64,000 nt of DNA from Eubacteriales bacterium. Lineage in GTDB: Bacteria; Bacillota; Clostridia; Lachnospirales; Lachnospiraceae. The stretch lies in the NCBI GenBank assembly GCA_030524715.1, contig JAUNGB010000010.1, forward strand, positions 1 to 64,000, read 5' to 3'. Below the pieces are notes generated by a model, which saw only the letters and a program-made list of their open reading frames with translations, did not search any database and had not been told where the DNA came from. The first letter of the stretch is position 1. Every line of letters begins with the position of its first letter. The position numbers were made by a program, and so were the translations under genes. Positions 43,702-51,614 of this stretch are shown here, one piece after another.

Positions 43702-44949
43702 TCATGCAGCAGCCTGCATAGCGGCTACAAACTCGTCAGCAGTCATGGTACCTGCCATTAACTTGATAAAGTTTTCTTTAATAACAGGAGTGATATCAAC
43801 GTTAGTCTCAACGCCGCACGCCCAGGTGAAACGAGCGGTACTCTGTTCGATCACCGGTTTCGCGCAGGCTACCATTTCCGGCCATTCCGTATTGCTTGTA
43901 TCAGACGGGATACCTACGGACATTTCAGCCAGCTTCTGGTCGTATTCGCCCTTGGTAAGGTATGTAATCAACTGGAATGCTTCGCTGGAAAGCTTGGAAT
44001 CCTTATTAATGCCGAATACCTGTGCGCCGAAGTTGTTTGTTTCGATTCCGTTTGCGCCGTCTTCAAGCTCCGGATATGCAAAGCAGCCCCAATTGAAGTC
44101 CGGGCCGGCCATATCCTTAACCTCGTTAGGAAGCCAGGAGCCGTTCAGATACATTGCCGCTGTTCCAAGCGCCAGTTCTGTATTCTGTCCTGCAGGCCAT
44201 ACGTTAGAGCCGACCATTTCGGAATAATATCCGTTGGACGCCAGTTCCTCAATATCCTGTGCCATGGTAAGGACTGCCGGGTCGTCCCATTCGCCGTTTG
44301 TTACGATCTCAACGACTCTTTCTTCTCCTACCAGTCTTGCAAGATGATATCCGATCACGCAGGTTGCGTACGCATCATCCATGGTCATTGGCGTAATACC
44401 GGCGTCTTTTAATTTCTGGCATACATCCAGAAATTCTGCCCATGTAGTCGGTTCCTCTGTGATGCCAGCCTGCTCAAACAGGTCTTTGTTATAGAAAAAC
44501 GCGAACACATTCGGCTGATAAGGAATGGTCTTCAGAGTTCCGCCGCCTGCTTCTCTGCAGGCTGCCATCAGTCCTGCATTTGCGGTGGCTTCATAGTCGT
44601 TTTCTTTTGCAAGGTCCTCCAGATCCAGAAGATATTTTGCATACATTCCGTTTACACGGTCAATATCCTCGTCAAACATGTCGATCTGCGTACCGCCGTC
44701 CAAAGCCGGCTGAAGAGCTTCACGGTTGCCGGTACGTCCCTTAAACTGAAGGTCGACCTTAATGCCTGTCTCTTCTGTAAATGCATCGACCGCTTCCTGG
44801 ATCGCCTGTCCCTGGGGCTCTGTGGACTCCCACATAGACCAGTAAACCACGGTGTCGTCCGCTGCCTGCACGCTCACAGCCGGAACAACCATTGCGCCTA
44901 CCATTGCCGCACACATCATTGCACTAAGAAGCTTCTTTTTCATTGCCAT
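43702..44949 (-). CDS. Extracellular sugar-binding protein, apparently not a lipoprotein
   Basis: This family 1 solute-binding protein has 415 residues. The signal peptide runs MKKKLLSAMMCAAMVGAMV and ends VSVQA before ADDTVVYW. There is no lipobox Cys after the hydrophobic core, so it would be cleaved by signal peptidase I and not lipid-anchored, which is unusual for a Gram-positive importer. Typical motifs follow: FYNKDLFEQAGI, LNGSWLPNE and a C-terminal FVAAMQAAA. AGGAGGT precedes the ATG at 44949. A promoter with two TTGCACAAT-type repeats lies upstream. The protein delivers the disaccharide to the two permeases. Confidence 0.9.
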   Translation of the reverse strand: MAMKKKLLSAMMCAAMVGAMVVPAVSVQAADDTVVYWSMWESTEPQGQAIQEAVDAFTEETGIKVDLQFKGRTGNREALQPALDGGTQIDMFDEDIDRVNGMYAKYLLDLEDLAKENDYEATANAGLMAACREAGGGTLKTIPYQPNVFAFFYNKDLFEQAGITEEPTTWAEFLDVCQKLKDAGITPMTMDDAYATCVIGYHLARLVGEERVVEIVTNGEWDDPAVLTMAQDIEELASNGYYSEMVGSNVWPAGQNTELALGTAAMYLNGSWLPNEVKDMAGPDFNWGCFAYPELEDGANGIETNNFGAQVFGINKDSKLSSEAFQLITYLTKGEYDQKLAEMSVGIPSDTSNTEWPEMVACAKPVIEQSTARFTWACGVETNVDITPVIKENFIKLMAGTMTADEFVAAMQAAA

Positions 44950-45037
44950 ATTGCCTTACCTCCTTAAAATGTAATTCATTGTGATATTTCAGCAGGCATT
45001 TGTCACTTTCCACCTAATCCCTGCCCTTATGTTTCTA

Positions 45038-45073
45038 ATTTTAGCATTTTTGCACAATTAGTATTTGCACAAT
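45038..45073 (-). promoter_or_regulatory. Promoter of the ABC importer, with ATTGTGCAA direct repeats
   Basis: On the minus strand ATTGTGCAA occurs at 45073-45065 and 45058-45050, 15 bases apart, followed by TAAAAT (45043-45038) as -10. The same nine bases lie next to the GH112 promoter at 47429-47437. They are likely sites for the AraC regulator encoded at 47586. Confidence 0.5.
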
Positions 45074-45123
45074 CATTCATTTCTTTTGTATAAAAAGATA
45101 TTTTCCACAAATTTCCAAGGCTT

Positions 45124-47292
45124 TTATTGTGCAATTTCTTTCCAGATGATTCCTCCGGGTTCCAGGGTATATTCCTCAGTTTTTCCTTCTCCGTCATAAA
45201 CTACGGTCGTCTGTTCCCGGGAGGTATTATTCAATACCGCATATTTTCCGGCTTCCGGATAGGCATGGACCTCGCAGCTTGGATTCTGTGCAAACCACAG
45301 CTTCAGCCTGTCTTCCTTTCCGGCCGCATAGTACAATGCGCGCAGAAGCAGCCTGGTATTCTCAAAGCTGTAAGGAAGGCCGGCCAGATATACTCCGCGG
45401 CCTCTGCCGTATTTATGCGCGGCGGAATGGACCTCTCCCTGTGAAAACTCCACGATCTCCGTATCCTCGCCCAGGGCATAGACATTTTTCATACTCTCCC
45501 CGAAATCATAGGCCGATATGCGGTCCTGCGCCATAAAATGGCCTTCCTGAGCCTCTGTAAAATACTTATCCGAAGATAAACTAAAGCCCAGTTCCTTATC
45601 CACGCCCATAACATCCGCAAGCTGGAAGTATCTTCCTCCTGCATGATAAGCGCTGGGTTCGCCCACTCCCAGGAAACCGCCGCCGTTGTACACCCATCTG
45701 CGGATTTCCGCCCCAAGGGCCGGATCCGCCCATTCTTCCCCGCCGGAAAACGCGGTCATGGCGTCTCCTGCGTTAATGATCACATCCACATCTTCGGGAA
45801 TCCCATGCTCCTTCACTTCACGGAAGCTTAAAAAGGATACATCCACCCCCGCGCCGCTTAAGGATTCCATCATTCCCATATAGGAATAGCATTGCTTGTA
45901 CCAGAGTTCATGGGCCACCATATACGGCTGCCAGGAACGCAGAGAACCCCAGCAGTTCAGGACGGCGACCTTCAATCCGTTATAAGGCCGGACGCCTTTT
46001 ACATTATCGTAGATCAGGCGGAACTCATCTGTTACTTTCTCTATGTAATCCACAAAGGCAGGGAATTTGTATGCAAGGCTTAAATATCCCCCGTATCCGA
46101 TTCTGTCCACCGGCTTACGCATAATGGCCCGTCTTGCGGTGATCCAGTTTTCCATGGCCTCTGGTACCGGGTCGTTCCCCTCATAGAAGGTATCCGGGAA
46201 AAAGTACGGCAGGAAACGTCCCTCTGTGTACTTCACATGAGGAATCTCGGAAATCAGGCGCAGGCTCACGCCGCCTCCCACGCTTCCCACTACGGCGTCC
46301 AGGCCGATCTCGCCGAAGTATTTCCCGTAGGGCTCCGTACCGATCCAGTTATCCCCCAGGAACATCATGGCTTCCCGTCCCGCCTCATGGACAAGGGCTA
46401 CCAGTTCCTTTGCCTTTCCTGCCACAAATCTCTGAATAAAGTCCATGTAATCCAGATAATGGGCGCTGGGTACACGGAAGGAGGAATTATAATAGCCGTT
46501 ATCCACAATGTCCTCCGGGCGGAGGGCATAGCCGTATTCCTTCTCAAATTCCTCAAGGGCCTTCACCGACACGGTGGCTCCATAGCCGAACCAGTCAACA
46601 TATTTTTCTTTTGCGCGGCTGTTGAAAACAAGCGTAAAATGATAGAAAAATGTAGTAAACCGTACTACGTCCGTGGAAGGATTGTCCTTAAGCCACTGCG
46701 CCAGATATTCCTTTGCAAACTCCCAGGAAGCCTCCTGGCGCACATCAAAGGGAATCTCATGGGGCTTATCTCCCCAGTTATTGGTAATATGATTATACAT
46801 CTGAGTAGGATCCCAGATGGCATACACCAAAAAGGATACCGTATATTCATGGAACGGCTTCGCATTTTTTATCAGGATCTGATGTTTTTCCGTATCCAGC
46901 TCCCAGTCGCATACAGGGACCGTCTCCTGTGAGGAACGGTCAATGACCTCCCACCAGCGTTTCGGATCATGAAGATAATCCGGGATCACCTGTTCCTGAT
47001 AATATCCCTCCATAAAAGAAATGGAAAGCGTCGTATCCGCCGCAGTACAATGTCTGGACATCAGATAAAGCTGCTGGCACTCGTCCATGTGCTTTTCCGC
47101 GAATTCATTGTGTCCTCTTGAAACAAAATAGGTGGTATAGATCTTTGCGTCCAAAGCCTTGACCTCATCGTCCAGCTTCGTTCCGTCGCTGTCGCGCAGC
47201 GCGTCTGCCCCCCAACGATCCAGCATTTCTCTGGTTTCATCCAGAAAGTTTGACTCGCTCGGAAGGGTTACTCTTCCTTTGGTTTTTGACAT
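45124..47292 (-). CDS. lnpA: GH112 1,3-beta-galactosyl-N-acetylhexosamine phosphorylase
   Basis: The enzyme cleaves lacto-N-biose or galacto-N-biose with phosphate, giving Gal-1-P and GlcNAc or GalNAc. The 722-residue length is normal. The sequence GDNWIGTEPYG holds the general-acid Asp known from the bifidobacterial enzyme. VGSVGGGVSLRL follows, and the glutamine-amidotransferase-like domain begins near residue 440 (VAVLNCWGSLRSW). The protein is cytoplasmic, with no signal peptide. The open frame runs 48 codons further up, but GAAGGAGGA precedes the ATG at 47292. It heads the operon towards the binding protein and is divergent from the AraC regulator. Confidence 0.94.
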   Translation of the reverse strand: MSKTKGRVTLPSESNFLDETREMLDRWGADALRDSDGTKLDDEVKALDAKIYTTYFVSRGHNEFAEKHMDECQQLYLMSRHCTAADTTLSISFMEGYYQEQVIPDYLHDPKRWWEVIDRSSQETVPVCDWELDTEKHQILIKNAKPFHEYTVSFLVYAIWDPTQMYNHITNNWGDKPHEIPFDVRQEASWEFAKEYLAQWLKDNPSTDVVRFTTFFYHFTLVFNSRAKEKYVDWFGYGATVSVKALEEFEKEYGYALRPEDIVDNGYYNSSFRVPSAHYLDYMDFIQRFVAGKAKELVALVHEAGREAMMFLGDNWIGTEPYGKYFGEIGLDAVVGSVGGGVSLRLISEIPHVKYTEGRFLPYFFPDTFYEGNDPVPEAMENWITARRAIMRKPVDRIGYGGYLSLAYKFPAFVDYIEKVTDEFRLIYDNVKGVRPYNGLKVAVLNCWGSLRSWQPYMVAHELWYKQCYSYMGMMESLSGAGVDVSFLSFREVKEHGIPEDVDVIINAGDAMTAFSGGEEWADPALGAEIRRWVYNGGGFLGVGEPSAYHAGGRYFQLADVMGVDKELGFSLSSDKYFTEAQEGHFMAQDRISAYDFGESMKNVYALGEDTEIVEFSQGEVHSAAHKYGRGRGVYLAGLPYSFENTRLLLRALYYAAGKEDRLKLWFAQNPSCEVHAYPEAGKYAVLNNTSREQTTVVYDGEGKTEEYTLEPGGIIWKEIAQ

Positions 47293-47399
47293 TGCTGTTC
47301 CTCCTTCTGAAATCTTACTCTTCTCCGCCGCTGACCAGAACCCGCAGGTTCCGGACGGCAGGCCGTTTTCTTCGTTGTCCAGGAAATTCTCCTGTATCC

Positions 47400-47437
47400 A
47401 GTATACCCTATTTTGCCCTGTTAAGGTCTTGCACAAT
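47400..47437 (-). promoter_or_regulatory. GH112 promoter with adjoining ATTGTGCAA site
   Basis: On the minus strand ATTGTGCAA (47437-47429) ends one base before a poor -35 (GACCTT), and TATACT (47405-47400) follows after 17 bases. This is a class II activator layout. The 293-base gap 47293-47585 also has a TATAAT at 47555-47560 that may serve the AraC gene. Confidence 0.5.
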
Positions 47438-47585
47438 CGTAGCTTTTTTTTATACGATTACCGTCCTCATGTGGTCTTTCAAGAAAAATTGTTCATCATG
47501 CTCATTTTTTTTATATTTTCCGCTTTATATCTGGTTTTTTTTCACTATTTAAGCTATAATATATTCAAGGAAGGAAACGGAAACT

Positions 47586-48485
47586 ATGGCATTTGAAAGC
47601 ATTTATCTGGAAGAAGATATTCATATAGAAAAAATTTATACCATCCATTATTTTGAATACAGAAACGATTTTCATTTTGACGGAGAAAGACACGATTTCT
47701 GGGAATTTCAATGCGTGGATAAGGGTGAAGCGGAGATACGCACGGACAGCGGCGTCCACATTTTAAGCCGAGGACAGGTGATCTTTCATAAACCTAACGA
47801 ATTTCACACTCTTACTGCCACGGGCAAAAACGCGCCCAACATCGTGGTGGTTTCCTTTGAGTGCAATTCGCCCTGTATGAGCTTTTTTGAAAATAAAATA
47901 TTGAATCTGTCCGACGCGGAGCGCAGCCTGATGGCTATGGTCATCGCCGAGGCCAGACGCTGTATCGCAACTCCCCTGGACGACCCTTACACAGAAAAAA
48001 TGGAAAAGCGTCCGGATATCCAGTTCGGTTCCCAGCAATTGATACGCCTGTATCTGGAGCAGATGCTGATCTATATGATCCGGCGTCATACCATGCCGCA
48101 GCTCGCTGTTTCCCTGGATAAATTTGTGAATTTAAAAAACAGCTCCGCAACCTATAATAAAATTATTTTTTATCTGGAAGAACACATTCGGGAGTATGTC
48201 TCCATTGAAGATATCTGCCACGACAACCTGATCGGCCGCTCCCAGCTTCAAAAGCTGTTCCGGGAACAGAATCACTGCGGCGTCATAGAGTTTTTCTCCC
48301 GGATGAAAATTGAATTTGCCAAGCAGCTCATCCGTGAGAACCAGATGAACTTTACCCAGATTTCGGATTTTTTGGGGTATTCCTCTATCCACTATTTTTC
48401 CAGGCAGTTCAAGAAGATTTCAGGAATGACGCCGTCAGAATACGCCTCTTCTATCAAGGCGCTGTCTGAGCGTGATCCAAGGTGA
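47586..48485 (+). CDS. AraC-family regulator of the lacto-N-biose locus
   Basis: This 299-residue regulator has an N-terminal cupin-like sensor domain (HDFWEFQCVDKGEAEI, SRGQVIFHKPNEFHTL). Two C-terminal helix-turn-helix motifs follow: VSIEDICHDNLIGRSQLQKLFREQ and ISDFLGYSSIHYFSRQFKKISG. GGAAGG lies before the ATG. It is divergent from GH112 and 43 bases before nagB, with which it is probably co-transcribed. That arrangement ties sensing of the disaccharide or an amino sugar to both uptake and breakdown. The repeated ATTGTGCAA near both leftward promoters is its likely target. Confidence 0.92.
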   Translation: MAFESIYLEEDIHIEKIYTIHYFEYRNDFHFDGERHDFWEFQCVDKGEAEIRTDSGVHILSRGQVIFHKPNEFHTLTATGKNAPNIVVVSFECNSPCMSFFENKILNLSDAERSLMAMVIAEARRCIATPLDDPYTEKMEKRPDIQFGSQQLIRLYLEQMLIYMIRRHTMPQLAVSLDKFVNLKNSSATYNKIIFYLEEHIREYVSIEDICHDNLIGRSQLQKLFREQNHCGVIEFFSRMKIEFAKQLIRENQMNFTQISDFLGYSSIHYFSRQFKKISGMTPSEYASSIKALSERDPR

Positions 48486-48528
48486 TTAAAAAATCTATAT
48501 AAATGATAAATAAGGAGAGGAAAGAATT

Positions 48529-49260
48529 ATGAGAGTGTACAAAGTAAAAGACTATCAGGAACTCAGCCGCAAAGCAGCCAATCTTATCGCTGCGCAGGTT
48601 ATCATGAAACCGGACTGCGTCCTTGGACTTGCTACCGGCTCTTCCCCCATCGGTACCTATGACAACCTTGTTGCCATGTACGAGAACGGAGATGTGGATT
48701 TCTCCGGTATTACCACGGTAAATCTGGACGAATATAAGGGACTGGACGCATCCAATGACCAGAGCTACCGCTATTTCATGAACGAGCATTTCTTTAACCG
48801 CGTAAATGTCCCCATGGAGCGCACCCACGTTCCCAACGGCACAGAACCGGACAGCGCCAAAGCCTGCGCAGACTATAATGAGATCCTCCATCAGGCAGGA
48901 ACCGTAGACCTGCAGCTTCTGGGCCTTGGGCATGACGGCCATATTGGTTTTAATGAGCCGTCAGATACCTTTGCCGATGAGACGCATTGTGTGGATCTGG
49001 AGGAAATCACCATCCAGGCGAACAAACGCTTCTTTGCCAGCGAGGCGGACGTACCCAGGCAGGCATATACCATGGGAATCGGTACCATCATGCGCGCGAA
49101 GACCGTGCTTGTTATCGTAAGCGGAGCGGACAAGGCCAAAATCCTGAACCAGATGATCAATGGCCCGGTCACTCCAAGGGTACCGGCCTCTATCCTTCAG
49201 TTCCATCCCAACGCGATCATCATTGCGGACGAGGCGGCTTTATCTGAAACAGAATTATAA
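48529..49260 (+). CDS. nagB: Glucosamine-6-phosphate deaminase
   Basis: NagB converts glucosamine 6-phosphate to fructose 6-phosphate and ammonia. Its 243 residues have the sugar-phosphate loop LATGSSPIGTY, the catalytic-region stretch NLDEYKGL, then LGLGHDGHIGFNEP and the family motif AYTMGIGTIM. AGGAGAGG precedes the ATG. It is read with the AraC gene and closed by a strong terminator at 49346. It links amino sugar from mucin or milk-type disaccharides to glycolysis. The matching nagA deacetylase is not in the window. Confidence 0.96.
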   Translation: MRVYKVKDYQELSRKAANLIAAQVIMKPDCVLGLATGSSPIGTYDNLVAMYENGDVDFSGITTVNLDEYKGLDASNDQSYRYFMNEHFFNRVNVPMERTHVPNGTEPDSAKACADYNEILHQAGTVDLQLLGLGHDGHIGFNEPSDTFADETHCVDLEEITIQANKRFFASEADVPRQAYTMGIGTIMRAKTVLVIVSGADKAKILNQMINGPVTPRVPASILQFHPNAIIIADEAALSETEL

Positions 49261-49307
49261 GGCCTCTGACTGAAGGACAGATCAGCTCCCGCTGCTGATA
49301 CGAATTT

Positions 49308-49348
49308 GTTGCTTACCGCATAAAGGCGGAAGTCATTTCACATCTGAT
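49308..49348. repeat. Dispersed repeat, copy 2 (GTTGCTTACCGC...ACATCTGAT)
   Basis: This is the partner of 7346-7385, with about three quarters identity. Here it is fully intergenic and runs directly into the nagB terminator hairpin. Confidence 0.4.
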
Positions 49349-49408
49349 CAAATCCCCTGCAGCGCAATACGGTAAAACCGTAACGCCCCGCAGGGGATTT
49401 GATCTTTT
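49346..49408 (+). terminator. Rho-independent terminator of nagB
   Basis: GATCAAATCCCCTGC at 49346-49360 pairs perfectly with GCAGGGGATTTGATC at 49390-49404, with an inner CGGT/ACCG arm, followed by TTTT. Confidence 0.88.
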
Positions 49409-49432
49409 ACAAAACGAACATTGGCATTCCGC

Positions 49433-49454
49433 TTTGCTGTATGCTCATGAACGC
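49433..49454. repeat. Dispersed intergenic repeat, copy 2 of 4
   Basis: Identical over 22 bases to 12359-12380. Here it is preceded by GGCATTCCGC, which can pair loosely with the GAACGCC at the other end. Confidence 0.6.
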
Positions 49455-49491
49455 CGGTTCCAAAGCGTATCTGTCAGAATCTTCCTGCCTG

Positions 49492-50688
49492 TTATTCATT
49501 GCATTTAAGGATGTCCTCATAGAAGGCATCCATCTCTTCCTGGGATTCAAACACAGCCACATACATCTGATTTCCCATAGCGCCGGAAAGAACATCCGGG
49601 ATACGCTCCATCATCTTCATCTGATGGCCGTATTTCTCCATGATATCCCCATGACTCATGGCGAAATCCTTTCCGTCACGGCGTCCCGCAAAAGCACAGT
49701 ACGCATGATCTCCCACCGCCATGGTGGAACGGTCAAAGGCGATCATATCCGCCCAGATCTTATAAACATCCGTGCTGTGGGCAAAATCGATCATATCCGG
49801 GGTAACGCCGCCGCTGGGGCGCATATTTACCTCCAGGGCAACCAGGTCTCCTTTCTTTCCCAGTCCCTCCTGATCCTTCAAAAGACGGAAGAACTCAAAA
49901 TGTACGAAACGGCTTTTTACCCCAAAGCTCTTCACCGTCGCGCGTCCTGCGGCACGGGTATCCTCCGGCAGGTTTTTCAGGATATAAAAAATGGAGTTGT
50001 CGGAGTTATTGACAATATCCATAATGGACATAGGAGTCACGTTTCCTGTCTCGAACATAGGCTCGCCTTTGGAATCGATGATCGCGTCATAGGAATTGAC
50101 CTCGCCGTTTACGTACTCTTCCATAATATATGTAGTATCCGGCCATTTCAGCTTAAAGAATTCCTTCATAAATTCTTCGTCCGTAATCTTGAAGGTATGG
50201 GAGGCTCCCACCCCGTTGTCAGGCTTCGCCACTACCGGATAGCCTACCTTTGCGGCAAATTCCAGGCAGTTTTCCAGATTATCCACCATATGATAGCGCG
50301 CTGTGGGGATTCCGGTCTTTGCATAGTATTCCTTCATTTTGGATTTAAATTTGATCCGGGGAATATCCTCCGCCTTAAAACCGCTGTTGATATTAAAATC
50401 TGTTCTCAGCTTGGCGTCCCGTTCCAGCCAGTATTCATTGTTGGATTCCAGCCAGTCGATCCTGCCGTGCTTATAGGTAAGAAAAGCCACCGCGCGGTAT
50501 ACCTCGTCGCTGTTTTCCAGATTGCTGACCTTATAGTATTCGTTCAGGCTTTCCTTCAGGTCATTGCTCAGTTCGTCATAGGGCTGATCGCCGATTCCCA
50601 GCACATTCAACCCGTTTTTCTTTAATTCCCTGCAGAACATCCAGTAATTTGCAGGAAAATTCGGTGATATAAAAATAAAATTCTTCAA
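49492..50688 (-). CDS. ATP-grasp ligase of unknown substrate
   Basis: The protein is a 398-residue ATP-grasp enzyme of the carbamoyl-phosphate-synthase-like group. The N-terminal preATP-grasp domain starts KNFIFISPNFPANYW. GYPVVAKPDNGVGASHTFK is the ATP-binding lysine strand, IMEEYVNGEV the lid and VALEVNMRPSGG the metal-binding Glu/Asn loop. These enzymes form amide or peptide bonds through an acyl phosphate. A TTG at 50688 with GGGGAAGGA upstream is the best start; no ATG lies nearby with a site. It is the last gene of a trio with two alpha/beta hydrolases. The product is not predicted. Confidence 0.82.
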   Translation of the reverse strand: MKNFIFISPNFPANYWMFCRELKKNGLNVLGIGDQPYDELSNDLKESLNEYYKVSNLENSDEVYRAVAFLTYKHGRIDWLESNNEYWLERDAKLRTDFNINSGFKAEDIPRIKFKSKMKEYYAKTGIPTARYHMVDNLENCLEFAAKVGYPVVAKPDNGVGASHTFKITDEEFMKEFFKLKWPDTTYIMEEYVNGEVNSYDAIIDSKGEPMFETGNVTPMSIMDIVNNSDNSIFYILKNLPEDTRAAGRATVKSFGVKSRFVHFEFFRLLKDQEGLGKKGDLVALEVNMRPSGGVTPDMIDFAHSTDVYKIWADMIAFDRSTMAVGDHAYCAFAGRRDGKDFAMSHGDIMEKYGHQMKMMERIPDVLSGAMGNQMYVAVFESQEEMDAFYEDILKCNE

Positions 50689-50713
50689 GTCCTTCCCCTC
50701 TCTTCTCTCCCTT

Positions 50714-51472
50714 TTATTTCTGTCCCAGTAAAAAGGGCACAAAGTATTCTACCTGGCGGTACCACCAGTACCAGTCATGGCTGCAGTCCATGCCCCAGTA
50801 ATCCACCCATGCATGGACGCCCTTGCTCTCCAGGATAGAATGCAGCTCCCTTGTGGAATCCGGAAGCTCCCAAGGCCCCTGGCCCACGCAGATGACCGCC
50901 TTTTTCAGATTATAAAGTCCGATATACGGATGATCCTTGGGCATATTTCTCAGATAATGTACCGGAGAATTATTATATACCAGATCGTCCATATAAGTTC
51001 CAAATCCATACTCCGCCGTATAGATCCCGCTTAAGGCAAGCAGTCCGTCAAACAGATCCGGGCGGCGGAAAAACAAATTAGCGGCATGGGTCGCGCCGAG
51101 GCTGCAGCCGAAGGCCATCACTCCGGGATATCCGGTCCAGCCATTGCGCTCATTGACCATCCCACGCATAAACGGCACCATCTCATCGGTAATATACCGG
51201 ATCCACTGCTCATAGCGCTCAATCCGCCACCGGGCGTCCCCGCCCTTATTGGACCAGGTTTCTCCATCCATTGTGTCGATAGAAAAAACCATCACGTCCC
51301 CTGCCTCAATCCACGGCGCCCATACATCCGTCATATGAAAATTTTCAAAATCAAAGAAGCGTCCGTCCTGGCACGGGATAAACAAAACAGGACGCCCGGC
51401 GTGCCCGTATACCTTCCATTCCATATCCCGGCCAAGAGCCCGGCTGTATTCTTTAAAATACTGTATTTCCAT
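50714..51472 (-). CDS. Alpha/beta-hydrolase esterase (trio member 1)
   Basis: This esterase-family alpha/beta hydrolase has 252 residues and no signal peptide. The nucleophile elbow is GCSLGATHA near residue 125. The N-terminal strand RPVLFIPCQDGRFFDFENF provides the oxyanion region and SHDWYWW near the end holds the His. An Asp is expected in the VDYWGMD stretch. The open frame begins at 51550 in the repeat region; GGAGGGAGA precedes the ATG at 51472. It is 25 bases upstream of the ATP-grasp gene, so the two are probably coupled. The substrate is unknown. Confidence 0.82.
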   Translation of the reverse strand: MEIQYFKEYSRALGRDMEWKVYGHAGRPVLFIPCQDGRFFDFENFHMTDVWAPWIEAGDVMVFSIDTMDGETWSNKGGDARWRIERYEQWIRYITDEMVPFMRGMVNERNGWTGYPGVMAFGCSLGATHAANLFFRRPDLFDGLLALSGIYTAEYGFGTYMDDLVYNNSPVHYLRNMPKDHPYIGLYNLKKAVICVGQGPWELPDSTRELHSILESKGVHAWVDYWGMDCSHDWYWWYRQVEYFVPFLLGQK

Positions 51473-51534
51473 CTTCTCTCCCTCCGTTCCGTCCTTTACA
51501 TAATGCGATAGTAAAGCAGGCGTCCGCATCTCGC

Positions 51535-51556
51535 TTTGCTGCACGCTCATGAATGC
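51535..51556. repeat. Dispersed intergenic repeat, copy 3 of 4
   Basis: A diverged copy reading TTTGCTGCACGCTCATGAAT then GC. It lies between the two hydrolase genes, 31 bases before copy 4. Confidence 0.55.
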
Positions 51557-51586
51557 CGGCTGCTATGCGGCCTGTTCATATTCCGC

Positions 51587-51608
51587 TTTGCAATATGCTC
51601 ACGAATAC
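51587..51608. repeat. Dispersed intergenic repeat, copy 4 of 4
   Basis: A diverged copy reading TTTGCAATATGCTCACGAAT then AC, ending six bases before the stop side of the esterase D-like gene. Two tandem copies in one gap suggest local duplication. Confidence 0.5.
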
Positions 51609-51614
51609 AGGCTG

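Noticed and set aside
49399-50625. 408-codon open frame on the plus strand
   Set aside because: Antisense to the ATP-grasp gene, low-complexity His/Leu-rich product without recognisable domains.
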